A DNA stretch of 64,000 bases from Echria macrotheca (lineage: Eukaryota > Ascomycota > Sordariomycetes > Sordariales > Schizotheciaceae), in assembly GCA_030411725.1 (NCBI GenBank), contig MU839832.1:744001-808000 (forward strand), read 5' to 3'. The position numbers and the translations under genes are program-made. Positions 22,320-33,151 of this stretch are shown here, one piece after another (position 1 is the first letter of the stretch; every line of letters begins with the position of its first letter). The notes beneath the pieces are model-generated. The model searched no databases. It saw nothing but the letters and a program-made list of their open reading frames with translations, and was not told where the DNA came from.

Positions 22320-23622
22320 ATGGCGACGAGGACTCTGGAGGCTCGCTTCGAGCATCTGACGGTTAACGACGAGAACGATGCGGGCGACACCAGGATATAC
22401 CAAAAGTCAAAGGTATGGCTGTCGCACATCTATCGGAAACAAAGCTAACATTCAACAGATCGCAACCGGATCGAGTCAGCTCGCGCACAGCACATCGCGG
22501 CCAAACCTCTTCAAAGTCGCTCTCCAATCCCAGAATGCGAACACCGTCACAACATCCGTGACCCTCCCCTCCCAGGCAGCGCAATGGAAGGGGTCCAGTG
22601 CCAACCCCCCGACATCCCCCGGCAAGAAAGACAAGGCGGTCGTCACCACGTCGTCGTCGTCGCGCAGCAGCTCGGACGAGCTGGCCGTGGTCGAGCGCAA
22701 GTCCGGCAGCTACGTCGACCAGCCCCTAACACCCAAGCTGTTCCACCTGGGCATGTTTGAGATTGGCCGCCCCCTAGGCAAGGGCAAGTTCGGGCGCGTC
22801 TACCTGGCGCGCGAGCGCAGCAGCAACTTCATCTGTGCGCTCAAGGTGCTGTACAAGTCGGAGCTGCAGCACGGGTCGGGCGTCGAGAAGCAGGTGCGGC
22901 GCGAGATCGAGATCCAGAGCAACCTGCGCCACCCCAACATCCTCAAGCTGTACGGCCACTTCCACGACAGCAAGCGCATTTTTCTGATCCTCGAGTTTGC
23001 CGGCAAGGGCGAGCTGTACAAGCACCTCCGCAAGGAGAACCGGTTCCCCGAGTGGAAGGCGGCCCAGTACATTGCCCAGATGGCCTCGGCGCTGCGCTAC
23101 CTGCACCGCAAGCATGTCATTCACCGCGACATCAAGCCCGAGAATATCCTCATGGGCATCCACGGCGAGATCAAGATCTCGGATTTCGGCTGGAGCGTGC
23201 ACGCGCCCAACAACCGGCGTGCTACTCTGTGTGGCACTCTGGATTACCTGCCGCCGGAGATGATCCGGTCCGGGTCCAAGGACAACTGGTACAACGAAAA
23301 GGTAGATCTCTGGAGTCTGGGTGTTTTGACTTACGAGTTCTTGGTTGGAGAGGCGCCTTTTGAGGACACGCCCATCATGACGCAGAAGCGGATTGCGCGG
23401 GCCGACATGACGATACCGGAGTGGGTGAGCAAGGAGGCCAAGGATCTTATCAAGAAGGTATTTCTTTTCGTGTCCCGTCCCGGAATGCCAAGCTGACATG
23501 ACTAGCTCTTGGTACTCGACCCTGAGAAGCGTTTGCCGTTGGAGGATGTGCAGACGCACCCATGGATCATCAAGCACTGCGTCAAGGGCGAGAGGGCGGC
23601 CAACCGGGAGAAATCCGGCTAG
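22320..23622 (+). CDS. IPL1: Aurora (Ipl1/Ark1) Ser/Thr kinase
   Basis: Catalytic subunit of the chromosomal passenger complex, which corrects kinetochore-microtubule attachments and drives cytokinesis. Exons 22320-22412, 22459-23457, 23506-23622 give about 402 residues. The unique N-terminal region (1-130) is Ser/Thr rich. Kinase motifs: glycine loop GKGKFGRVYLA (about 137-147), ATP-binding Lys in ALKVLYK (about 160), catalytic HRDIKPEN (about 251-258), DFGWS (about 270), and the Aurora-type activation loop RRATLCGTLDYLPPE with the expected phospho-Thr near 285. The FGWSVHAP segment after DFG separates Aurora from other AGC-like kinases. The last intron interrupts the C-lobe before LLVLDPEKRLPLEDVQTHPW. 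Single Aurora genes are the rule in ascomycetes. Confidence 0.96.
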
Positions 23623-23931
23623 GACGTGACAAGTTGGAATCGTGATGCATAACCGGACTGAATTTTGTACGAGTAGCGCGGCGTTGGGGAACGGGCAGCA
23701 GGCGGGTTTGGAATTCATTCTGCATATAACCGGAGTCAGTTGTTTTTGCACGCAAAGCCAACAACATGTGGGATAGCCTAGGTAGCAACCCGTATTGTAT
23801 GAACATGGCAGATTATTACATTTTTTGGTATCCGATGGGGGAAGTGGTCATCTCGTCGTAGTAATACAGAACCGGACACCTAGGATGTTGTACAGCTGGA
23901 GATCTCCTTGGATTGGAGATCTCCTTGATCT
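23623..23931. other. Intergenic, convergent 3' flanks
   Basis: Between the Aurora and ATP23 stop codons. The only structure seen is a perfect 14-mer direct repeat next to the ATP23 stop codon, listed separately. Confidence 0.5.
23897..23930. repeat. Two-copy 17-bp direct repeat with internal palindrome
   Basis: TGGAGATCTCCTTG occurs at 23897 and 23914 with a 17-bp period. Each copy contains the palindrome GGAGATCTCC. It lies one base after the ATP23 stop codon on that gene's 3' side and could form alternative hairpins in the transcript end. Confidence 0.8.
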
Positions 23932-24803
23932 CTATCGGTATACCTCGTCGAACGGCCTCTTGTCGGCAAAGCACGAATCCCACACCTCGTTGACCACCTT
24001 GACTGCTTGAACGTCGTCCTTGCACGTCGGCCGGGCCATGACTGACTGCACCGCCCTCTTACGCACGCAGTCCTGGAACTGCTGCGTCAGGGTCCAGTTC
24101 CCCCGTGTAAACGACTCCCTCGCCCACCTACACTCGCCGCTGAGCATGGAAGCGCGGATCTGTTCCGTTGCCGTTAGCATTTTGGTCTCCTCCCCAAGAG
24201 CTTTGTTACATCAAAACTCACCTCCGTACAAGCCGAATGCCTCAAATCCTTGCGTCCGGCCCAATCTACCTGGAACCGCAAATGGTCCCACGCATGCACC
24301 ATCTCGTGCGCGAGCGTATCCTCCAGATGGCCACGATTGCGAAACTCGTTCGCACATAACAAAATCCCGTGGTCCGGGCTGAAGCCGCCGGACTGGCGCA
24401 CGACGGACCCGTCCTCGGCCACGCGGCCGGGACACCGGCGGCAGACGACGTTGGACGCGTCGAGGGTCCCGCCGAGGGCGGATATTTTTTCTTGGAGGAA
24501 GCGCACCGTTGGTGAGTAGGCGAAGAGCCAGTCCCGCTGCGACTCGCAGCGCGCGCAGTCGCGCGCCTCGTGCACGCGGTACCGGTCCTCGCGGTAGTGC
24601 TCTATCCCCTCGCGGGTGACTTTTCCTGTGATGATGCGGAAGTAGTTGAGCCACCACTTGGCTGTTGGGTCGTAGCCTGTCCGGGCTGGGTCGTTTGTGA
24701 GGAAGCGGGGGAGGGATTGCTGTGGGGGAGGAGTGGAAGCGTCGGGGGATGTGGCCGAGGGGGATGGGGAGTCGGATGGTGGGTTGGACTTGTTGGAGGC
24801 CAT
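23932..24803 (-). CDS. ATP23: Mitochondrial inner-membrane protease Atp23
   Basis: Metalloprotease and chaperone of the intermembrane space; in yeast it processes Atp6 and helps assemble the F1Fo ATP synthase. Exons 24803-24222 and 24159-23932 give about 269 residues. The zinc-binding HExxH is present as HEMVH (about residues 165-169) in LAHEMVHAWDHLRF, followed by WAGRKDLRHSACTEIRA, another family hallmark. The conserved Cys set includes ARDCARCESQRDW (about 80-95), VVCRRCPGR (about 118-126), ILLCANEF and the C-terminal C..C pairs, consistent with Mia40-dependent folding. The N-terminal 30 residues are Ser/Pro rich without a clear presequence, as expected for a twin-Cys-type intermembrane-space protein. 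Confidence 0.94.
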
Positions 24804-25747
24804 CGTGTGGTTTGGTTTGGTTTGGTTTGATCTCGGTCGGTTCGCGAGGGGGAGGAGGGGAACCGGCGGATGACGTGGTCGGTTGATCGATCGGTGGACC
24901 AGGCGACGACGGTAAGGCTGTCTGTCTGACTTTACTAGAGTTCGTGGTAAGGCGGATTATCGAGTGTTCAGTTTTCTTCGGTGTGACAATAGAAAAACCG
25001 ATCGCGGACCGCGGCGATCTCGCATGCAGAACCAGAGCCGTGCCCCGGGCAGTTCCCCCGACGGGAAGCAGCCGGCCAATCAGTGAGACTCAAAGAGCCC
25101 CGCTGTGCACCCTTCTGGAAGCACTGGGCGTTCTTTTTGTGCCCAGGGCGGTGAAGAAGCCTTTTGCCTCTGGACTCTCTCAGCCTGCAATGGAAAAGCC
25201 AGAGTCAGGCTGTGTCAATGAGGGAGACCGATGTCGGCTCTTCAAGCTCATAAGGGAGCCCGCCTGGCCTTTTCTTTCTCCCGCTTTTATTTCAGAAATT
25301 AAAAAGAAGATCAATTGAGTTTCTTCACCCGTTCGACTCACCAGAAAAAAGAGCGGAACATTGTGCCCCACCAAAATCCATCTTGTTACCCACCCCCCCT
25401 GCGCCTGCGTCGGAGCAGTCGAACCCCTTCGACCGCAGTTTAGTCGGCCGGATACGCACGCCCTTTAGTTGTAATTTTTTTCTCCGGGTCTTTTTCTTAT
25501 TCGTTCGTCTGCTTGAGCCCCGGTTTTTGGTGTCAACTGCGGACGGGGAAGAATAGGAAGAAATTGGAGGTGAAAATGGAGGGAGCCGGTGACACCACTT
25601 GTAAGAGAACAACGAACAAAAACACACTACTTCCAAACAAGTGAAAATATACACACACTGAATACCATCTTTCCACTCAATCAACTCGATGATTTATATA
25701 TATATTTGTAAAACAAACCACTAACAGCTCTTGACAAAATCGCAGCC
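24804..25747. promoter_or_regulatory. Divergent ATP23/PRO1 promoter
   Basis: 943 bp between divergent start codons. An AT-rich leader with repeated ATAT near 25690-25710 lies just before the PRO1 start. An open frame on the minus strand (25325-25684) has no recognisable domain and probably reflects the leader. No gene supported. Confidence 0.45.
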
Positions 25748-27344
25748 ATGACGAGGGGTCCTCGGTCACTGGGGGTTGTCATCAAACTCGGTAAGTGGTG
25801 GTCTTCTTCCTTGAGTCCAACCACGATCGAAAAAGTGATACTAATAAAAAACACAGGAACCAGCTCGATCGTGGACGAAAAGAGCCATGAACCCCTCCTC
25901 TCTATCCTGACGTCGATAGTGGAGACGGCAGTGCGGCTGAGGAAGGATGGCCACAAGGTCATCATCGTCTCGTCGGGCGCCATCGGCGTCGGCCTGCGGA
26001 GGATGGACGTCGACAAGCGCCCCAAGCATATGGCCCAGCTGCAGGCGCTGGCCGCCATCGGCCAGTGTCGTCTCATGAGTCTCTGGGACTCTCTCTTTGC
26101 CCATCTTCGGCAGCCGATTGCCCAGATCCTGATTACGAGGAATGATATTGCCGATGTATGTTTTCTTGCTAAGGGGGAGGATGAACACTAGCTAATCCGG
26201 GACACAGCGGTCACGATATCTCAACGCCCAAAACACCATCCACGAGCTGCTCGACATGGGCGTCATCCCCATCGTCAACGAGAACGACACGCTGGCCGTG
26301 TCCGAGATCAAGTTCGGCGACAACGACACTTTATCCGCCATCACGGCCGCCATGGTCCATGCCGATCTTTTGTTCCTCATGACCGACGTCGACTGTCTGT
26401 ACGACAAGAACCCGCGGACGAACCCCGACGCGCAGCCCATCGAGATCGTGGAGGATATTGGTCAACTCGTCGCCGACGGTAATCCCCCGCCCCCTATCCT
26501 CCAGGATCAAGCTAATATCTCCCCAGTATCCCAAGCCGGCTCATCCCTCGGCACAGGCGGCATGTCCACCAAAATCGTCGCCGCCCGCCTAGCCACCTCG
26601 GCCGGCGTGACAACCGTGATAACCCGCTCCTCGATCCCCGGCAACATCGTCAAGATCGTAAAGCACATCCAAGCGAGCCGGTCGCCCGCCTCGCTCGCGA
26701 CACAAGCCAACGCCGCCGAGGAACAACACGCCGACGAACCTACCACCACCCTAAACCCCCAAGTCTCTACCACCGCCACCACCACCAAGGACCCTACGAC
26801 CAAAATCCCCCTCCACACCCGCTTCCTACCATCCCCCCACCCAGTCCGGGACCGCTACTTCTGGATCCTCCACGGCCTCCGCCCCCACGGGACCCTCTAC
26901 ATAGACGCGGGCGCATACAAAGCCCTCCTAGGAAAAGCCGGTCTGTTGCCCGTGGGCGTCGTCGACGTGGAAGGCGTATTCGCGCAGCAAGAAGCCGTCC
27001 GGCTCTGCGTCGTGCAGCGGCGCCGTCCCCCTCATTCCCCCCAAGAAGATGATGGAAAGCAGCTGTGGGACGGCGAACCGGAGGAGGTAGGCCGCGCGCT
27101 GGTCAACTACGCTTCGTTTGAGATTGCGAGGATTAAGGGCAGGCAGAGCGCCGAGATTAAGAGTCTGATTGGCTATGCGGATAGCGAGTATATCGCGCAG
27201 AGGGAGAGTATTTCGTTTTATAGGCGGGAGAGTCGGCCGGTTACGCCGTCTAGGGAGGTTATGGTTGTTGAGGTGGAGGGACAGGATGGGGAGGAGAAGG
27301 GGGAGGGGAAGGAGGGGGAGGGGCAGGGAGGGGCGGCGCTTTAG
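25748..27344 (+). CDS. PRO1: Glutamate 5-kinase with PUA domain
   Basis: Gamma-glutamyl kinase, first step of proline synthesis from glutamate (ATP-dependent, cytosolic). Exons 25748-25790, 25857-26155, 26208-26478, 26527-27344 give about 476 residues. The amino-acid-kinase domain (about 8-265) shows VVIKLGTSSIVD at the start, VIIVSSGAIGVGLRRM, the PIVNENDTLAV substrate segment with FGDNDTLSA, TDVDCLYDKNPR, and GTGGMSTKI. A Thr/Ala-rich linker (about 305-345) is longer than in yeast. The C-terminal PUA domain follows (RGTLYIDAG-like GTLYIDAGA, VVDVEGVFAQQEAV, LVNYASFEI). The last 30 residues are Glu/Gly rich. Feedback control by proline is known for the family; nothing here shows a change to it. 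Confidence 0.95.
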
Positions 27345-27961
27345 GTAGATCTTTATTTTCTTTCTGGACCGGGGAAAGGGGGATAGGTGGAGGGGTATAA
27401 TTTGGGTGGTCGTTTAGAGACGGTGTTGGTTTGGACTGGTTTTTTTCCCTTGAGGGTTTGAGTGGGACGGTTGAGCTTGGGAATATAGACAATTGATATG
27501 CCCTCCGTTACTCGGCCACGGCTTTTGATCTTGTACGGGAGTACATGACTTGGCCATGCCGTTCAAAATTCTTGGAGGTGCTGCTCGTTTGAACCACGGC
27601 TGACAAGTTGCTGCAGTTGTGGGCTCACAGAGGTTATCAACGACGCCTCTTGGGTCATTTTCCGGCGTCGACTTCTAGTTCATACCCATTGAACCTGGAC
27701 ATCTGATAATAAAAATGGTCGGATATGGGTATATATCCTCAACAGCTTCCCATCTGTCGAATAGCAGCACATATAGACGGACGCACCCCGTTCATACCGA
27801 GAATATATAGAAATGTGTTGGTATCCCCTTTTCTTTTAACAACCATGATGCCCACATAAAAAGACCCAACCACAAGACGATCAAGAGCAAATGCCATTTA
27901 GACCTAACCAACGCCGTACACCCATTCATCTCAATAGAATGCAATTTTCCCAATACTCTCG
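27345..27961. other. Intergenic, convergent 3' flanks PRO1/NIP7
   Basis: Between PRO1 and the G/C homopolymer tract beside NIP7. Short open frames only. No feature seen. Confidence 0.5.
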
Positions 27962-28005
27962 CCCCCCCCCTCCCCCCCTCCCCCCCCCCCCCCAAAAAAA
28001 AAAAA
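27962..28005 (-). repeat. T12-G14-A-G7-A-G9 tract at the NIP7 stop codon
   Basis: On the plus strand this is C9 T C7 T C14 A12. Read on the NIP7 sense strand, the TGA stop (28006-28008) is followed at once by twelve T and then three G runs of 14, 7 and 9. The G runs are long enough to fold into a G-quadruplex in DNA or in the 3' UTR. Run lengths depend on assembly accuracy. Confidence 0.75.
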
Positions 28006-28864
28006 TCACCCGGCAAACAGGGTATCCTCATCACGCAGGTACTCGCCGCAGTCGGACTGGCGGAAACACACGATGCCCGTGGGATCCAGCCGCCTCGCCT
28101 CGGCCGTGCTGCGGGCCGTGACGCCGAAGCCGAGCGGGATGTCGGCCATGCTGTAGACCACGCAGCCGGAATGTTCGGGGCAGTCCTCGGACCAGCGACC
28201 GACGTGTGCTTTTGCGACTTTTTTTTGGGGACCGGGTGTTAGCTTTTCCCCTTTCCTCCTTCCTCCTGCTTTTGCGTCTTGAAAATCCACACCACACCAA
28301 AAAGAATGGGATAAAACAGGATAGGGGACAGGGGATGTATATATATATATATTGGGCTTCTGGTGGGGACCAAAAAAAAAGGAGACGAACCATTTGACCC
28401 GTAGAGAAAAGGTTGCGCGCCGTTCTCCTTGATCCAGATCTTGTGACGGGCGTGCTCGGCGAGGATTGGAACTTTTTTTGTTTGGGTCAGATCATTTCTC
28501 TCATTATGTAGGGAGGAAGCGAGAGAGCGTACGGGCAGTGATATGCAGCCGGAACTTGCCCGTCTTGGTCATCTTGCCCAGACAGGTCCCCAGGCTGAGC
28601 AGGGCATCGCGGCTGATGCTCGTCGCGAGGTTGGCGATCGATAGGCGGACGTAGTATACCTATTTTGCCATGACAACAAATATGTTAGAGACTGGACAGA
28701 GCAGGTTCGAGAGGAGGAGAAGAAAAGCGCACCCGTGAGTGGTTCAATCGGAAGACGTAGCGGTCGCCGTCGTCGAGGGGCGCGATCAGGCTCTTGAGGT
28801 CGGTGCAGTAGTTTGCGAGCTTGTCGAAGACCACCTTGGTCTCGGGCTCGGTGAGGGGGCGCAT
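28006..28864 (-). CDS. NIP7: 60S ribosome biogenesis protein Nip7
   Basis: Small nucleolar/nuclear factor needed for 27S pre-rRNA processing and 60S subunit making; has an N-terminal alpha/beta domain and a C-terminal PUA domain that binds RNA. Exons on the minus strand: 28864-28733, 28659-28533, 28471-28391, 28217-28006; phases agree and give about 183 residues, the family norm. Landmarks: MRPLTEPETKVVFDKLANY at the start, LLSLGTCLGKMTKTGKFRLHI (about 65-85), QPFLYGSNVAKAHVGRW (about 105-125), VVYSMADIPLGFGVTARST, and the ending GEYLRDEDTLF. The third intron (28218-28390, 173 nt) is unusually long and holds a (TA)n run and a poly-pyrimidine run. The stop codon abuts a long T/G homopolymer tract. 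Confidence 0.95.
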
Positions 28865-30002
28865 TTTTGGGGGGATCAGTCGGCGTTCGGGGGTTTGTCT
28901 TGGGTGGATCGAGGATCGAATGTGTCGGAGTTAGGGGTTTTGAAAGGTGACAATCTTGGATCTTTGTTGCTTCTTGCGATCCGGATCACCACCGGAAATC
29001 TGCTGGTCCCGAACTATTTTCAAGCTTATCGCTTCTTATCGTGGAAAAAAATGTTGCTGCGATCGCCAATGCGGGGAGCCCCACCTTTACCCGCCTCACT
29101 GCTTCACCGAGGTGAGCGTCAAGGTGAGCTCCGTTCTTCTCTGGCAGAGCCACCACTCATTCCGATCAGTCCGAGACTTTGATAGCGATATGGCCGTTGA
29201 AGCGAGTGCCTCTCGCCATACGGCGATCTGAGTTTTACTGTTCCGATGAAGTTCAATCGTGATTCCGAATTTGCGAGCCGATACCGAACCGACTTCCCAT
29301 CATCAAGATACTCGGTTGTTCACTTATCTCTCCCCGTGGCAATTCTCCAAGATCGCAAATAGTTGCCAAAGGCTTTCTAATATCGACGGTATTTTGTCTT
29401 GATAATCCTCTCAACGGTATCTCGTCTTGATAATCACAATGTCATCAAAGTTGCCTCTGAGGCGCCCTGAACGATACAGATTCCAGGGGGTCGACAGTCT
29501 CTGAAACGGCGGAGTTTACTCGCTTTTCAAGCGAATACGCCTCGGCGTCCATTTTCTAGCACTGGGATATATGTTATGGGGATATATGTCTTGGCCTCGG
29601 GAAGATTCATGTCTAGTAACCTCGAGCCGGCGGCCGCGTTCACTAATCATGCCCCCTTTGTGGCATTCCTCGGCAAGCACCAATCAGCGTTCAGACCCGG
29701 GACTAACAGCGTTCTCTGTATCTGCAGAGGCCTTCAGAGGCCATCTTCATGCGGTCCGGATCCGAGGAGAAGGCAGCATGGCTGAGTAACGCCCCAGCAT
29801 GCCGCGGTCGGAGAGGGGGCTTTCCGCCGTTGAAGGCTTCAAGAGTTGATGTGGCGGGCTGGTGTTGAGTATAAAGAGAGGTGTGGCCTCCTCGTTGTGT
29901 TGTCGGTACTCTATCAGACACGACATCAACACTCCAAACATCCCAATCAACTGTTTAATTATAACATCCACTCAACTATTTTCAAGATATAAATCCACCA
30001 AC
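28865..30002. promoter_or_regulatory. Divergent NIP7/alcohol dehydrogenase promoter
   Basis: 1.14 kb between divergent start codons, with lower GC at 29200-29560. TATAAAG at 29870-29876 lies about 130 bp before the dehydrogenase start and is a plausible TATA box. Small open frames on both strands are not supported as genes. Confidence 0.45.
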
Positions 30003-31113
30003 ATGGCTTCACTCACGGGAACCGAGTACCCCATCTACCGCACCCTCGAGGGCAAGGTCACGGCCGACAAAGCCACGATCCCCGAGCTCGGCCCCAACGA
30101 CGTCCTCATCCGCATCACACACTCGGGCGTGTGCTACACCGACTACGAGTTCTCCCGGTTCGGTGCCCCCCTGGCCATGGGCCACGAAGGCGCCGGCATC
30201 GTCGAAGCCGTCGGGTCGGCCGTGACGACGCTCAAGCCGGGTGACCGTGCCGGCGGCGGTTTCCACAAGAGCAGCTGCGGGAAGTGCAACTACTGCCTGA
30301 CGGGCCGCGACATCCAGTGCTACGAGCGCACCATCTACGGCTTCGGCGACTACAACAACGGCACCTTCGGCGCCTATTACCTCGGCAAGGAGGGCTACGT
30401 CCACAAGATCCCCGAGGGCCTGTCGAACGAGGACGCGGCGCCGCTGCAGTGCGCCGGCGCGACGGTATACCAGGCGCTGATGGAGACCGTCAAGCCGCGC
30501 GACCGGGTGGGCATCATTGGCATCGGCGGCCTGGGCCATCTTGCCATCCAGTTCGCCGCCAAGATGGGTGCCGATGTGGTTGTCTTTAGCACCAGCAAAG
30601 ACAAAGAGCAGGAGGCCATTGGCTTTGGTGCAAGCGAGTTTGTGCTGCTGACCGAGCCCGAGAAGGTCAAGGCTCCTGTTAGCACGCTGATTCTCACGGG
30701 CAACAAGTATCCCGACTGGACCAAGTCAGTATTTTTTCCCTATGTCTGGTCGATAGTTGCTAACGACAAAAGGTTTCTACAGATCAACGTTTTAGCGAGA
30801 GACGGCACCATTGTCCCTCTGGCGGCGCCCACACACGGCCCGCTTAGCTTTCCGTATGTATACCTAGCCAAATCCAAGAAAAAAAAAAGCTAACTTTTGC
30901 AGGGCCGACAAGCTTTTCTGGGATAGCTACCACGTCCGCTCGAGCCTGGTGGCTTCCAGGGCGCAGCACGCCGACATGCTCGACTTCGCCGCCCGCAACA
31001 AGGTCAAGCCGGTCACCCAGGTGCGCAAGTTCGAGGGTGCCGAGACCATCAGCGCCGTTTTCCGGGATCTCGAGAACAACAAGGTCCGGTACCGTGCTGT
31101 TTTGGAGTTTTGA
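30003..31113 (+). CDS. Zinc-dependent alcohol dehydrogenase (MDR family)
   Basis: Medium-chain dehydrogenase/reductase likely oxidising or reducing alcohols/aldehydes with NAD(P). Exons 30003-30724, 30773-30853, 30903-31113 give about 337 residues. Catalytic zinc site: Cys in HSGVCYTDYEF (about 40) and His-Glu in MGHEGAGIVEAVG (about 60); structural zinc cluster CGKCNYCLTGRDIQC (about 92-106). The Rossmann motif is GIGGLGHLAIQFAAKMGADV (about 165-184). The residues after the fold (VVFSTSKDKEQEA) resemble the CAD/YahK group, which often prefers NADP, but substrate is unknown. An in-frame ATG at 29862 would add a 47-residue Ser/Arg-rich extension; I prefer 30003, which follows ATCCACCAAC. Confidence 0.92.
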
Positions 31114-31690
31114 GCAGCGACGATGAGACTGGCTTAGCTGGCTGGCAATAGAATGCAAGGATAAAAGGGGTTATGAGGAAACACGTGGATAACCCGGTCA
31201 TATATGGAGGCAGTTAATAGGCAGACAAATAATGAATCCATGGGAATACAACGCAATGATATGGTTTGAGTGAAGGTGCTGGAAACGTGTTAAGTTGTAT
31301 TTTAGAGAGAGGACTGGTGTCTTGAATGGTTAACTTCGGGCTCGCCGTGCCCAAGAGGACCGCGATTTGTAGCACTCTGATATGTCAGAAAAGACTCGAG
31401 AAAAAAACTCAGTAGTGTGTCTGGGCTATTGCGTGGTGCTAAACCTTCGGTGTTAGTTACCCTCGCCCCCCACCTAAAAAAAAAAGGCAGAAAGCCAGCA
31501 TGAAACCGTCAGGGCATCTGGCTTTTCTCCTCTTTCTCACTCCTCTACTCCACGAGCAAAGTCATGTCCGAACCATAGGTTAACGAATCCAGGGGAAGAA
31601 GGCAAAACTCGGGTCTGCGTCGCGTAGCTGCGGCGCCTTCCACCATGCTGGCGGCTGTGTATTGTAGACATCGACCGAAGCTGCGTTCGA
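31114..31690. other. Intergenic after the dehydrogenase gene
   Basis: Dehydrogenase 3' flank followed by AT-richer sequence and an A10 run near 31480. Nothing recognised. Confidence 0.5.
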
Positions 31691-32310
31691 GGTACTGCAT
31701 CCGGTGACCTACTACCCTTCGGTGGCCGAGTACCAGCTGCCCTTATCAAGCCCCGGTTCCCGTCGTCACTCGTGCCCAGCTCGCCATGGTCGTCCACTTG
31801 TCGTGGAGGGTCGACAAGGTCTCGTATAAGGATAACATGGCGGTCTTCAAGTACAACTCTTCCATCGGCACGGTTGGCGGCGACTCCTGGTGCGATATCC
31901 CGATCCTACCTGGCGCCCCGTAGTCGTGGGTCAGGCATGCCCGAGTCAAGCTGGACGCCGAAATCTCCGTCTTGTACGCCGAGCTCATCGGCGAGTGGGC
32001 GTTGGCCCAGGACACGATCCGATCCGGCGTCCCGTCGCATGCTGGCGATGAGGCGCTATATCGACGAGCAGGAGAGTAACACCGGTCCAGGCCCAATATC
32101 GTCGTGCCGGGGTCCTACACGAGGTACTCGCAGCCTTTGGTCGTCGCCAAGCCCAGCGGCAGCAATGGCAGGAAGAAGGTCTTGAAGCGCAGGAGATTTG
32201 ACGGGGGTCCCGTATCCAACACCGATGGAAACGAGTGGTAAGAGGCAAATAACTGTGTTGTTTCTCTTTGTCGGTCCTGAGAACTTACGGTAGGCACACC
32301 AAACTCCGCC
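31690..32310 (+). pseudogene. Decayed coding-like region, unknown family
   Basis: The plus-strand frame from about 31770 to 32238 has G/C-ending codons and a protein-like residue mix (for example DSWCDIPILPGAP and RYSQPLVVAKP) but is broken by TAG at 31921 and TAA at 32077; a related frame upstream (31690-31760) suggests a frameshift near 31760. Its end has a plausible intron (GTAAG at 32238, AG near 32290) leading to a short terminal exon. The antisense frame 31746-32096 is also open because both strands share the same third-position sites, so strand is not certain. I do not recognise the family. Introns hiding the stops cannot be ruled out. Confidence 0.4.
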
Positions 32311-33080
32311 GCCTCGTCGTGTAAGTCTTCATATGCCTCCAAAGGTAACTCCAGTGCTATCATTCGCATTCAACACACACTTTTCAAGCAGCAGTTGGGG
32401 TACCTCCCGGATACAACAGCCCAGTCACATGTCAACAAAATACAGTCCGTCCTCCCTTCGCCCCCCAAGGCCCGGGTCCGGCTCACCGGTTGAAAATAGC
32501 AGGATTTCGCCGTTAGAATGTTTTCGTACTGCACCTACCAGCTGCACGAGACCTCCTGTATTTAGCATCTTCCATCACCGTCAGAACCAGCCAAATCCGC
32601 CGCTGGAAGGCTATAAAGCACGCCGTTCCCGCCGCTCTTTGGTACAAGTAGAGCCAATAGACGCTGGATTCTTCTGCACTCGAATTTCTCGACATCACCG
32701 TCCATGCTGGTCGAAAGATACAGCGGCGGCTGCTCACGGCGGACCCAATGCCGCCGTATGAATTTGTCGCGTGACAAAAGGCGTCGGATAGTAAGGCTGT
32801 CATGCAAGAACCCACCCTCCGAGGTTACGAGCAGTCGTATGAAAGTTTGTCGTATGTTGCAACGACGTTTTGCAGGTCATCTGGATGAATGATACCCCCA
32901 AATGAGGCATGAGTCAGTTCGTTTAAGCCACTAGGTGACAAATGTACCTGAAATAAGGCCGGAAATGGATAGAATCATGAGTGCAAGTCGCCAAGGAATG
33001 ATTCGTGGGAGTGAAGATATATAAGTATCAGTAGTTGGACATCAATCAACGAAAAGGGAAGGCGCGACCGACCTGAAAAG
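32310..33080. other. Intergenic between decayed region and tRNA-Glu
   Basis: Holds a 142-codon open frame (32333-32761, plus) and overlapping minus frames. None has a recognisable domain or convincing codon bias, though more decayed coding sequence is possible. Confidence 0.4.
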
Positions 33081-33151
33081 TCCGATATGGGGTAGTGGCT
33101 AACCTATCGCGCTTTCACCGCGAGGCCCCGGGTTCAATTCCCGGTATCGGA
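33081..33151 (+). tRNA. tRNA-Glu (UUC)
   Basis: 71-nt cloverleaf without intron. Acceptor stem TCCGATA pairs with TATCGGA; anticodon stem TCGCG/CGCGA closes the loop CTTTCAC with anticodon TTC; T stem CCGGG/CCCGG closes TTCAATT; the D arm is GGTAGTGGCTAACC. A T6 run at 33155-33160 is a Pol III terminator. The B box reads GGTTCAATTCC. It stands alone in the gene-poor region. Confidence 0.95.

Noticed and set aside
22774..23751. 325-codon minus-strand frame
   Set aside because: Antisense of the Aurora kinase domain; no family match of its own.
28739..29182. 147-codon plus-strand frame
   Set aside because: Antisense to NIP7 exon 1 and its promoter; no domain.
31746..32096. Open minus-strand frame over the decayed region
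   Set aside because: Kept only as an alternative reading: both strands share the biased third codon position here, and the plus reading gives the more protein-like product with a splice-consistent end.
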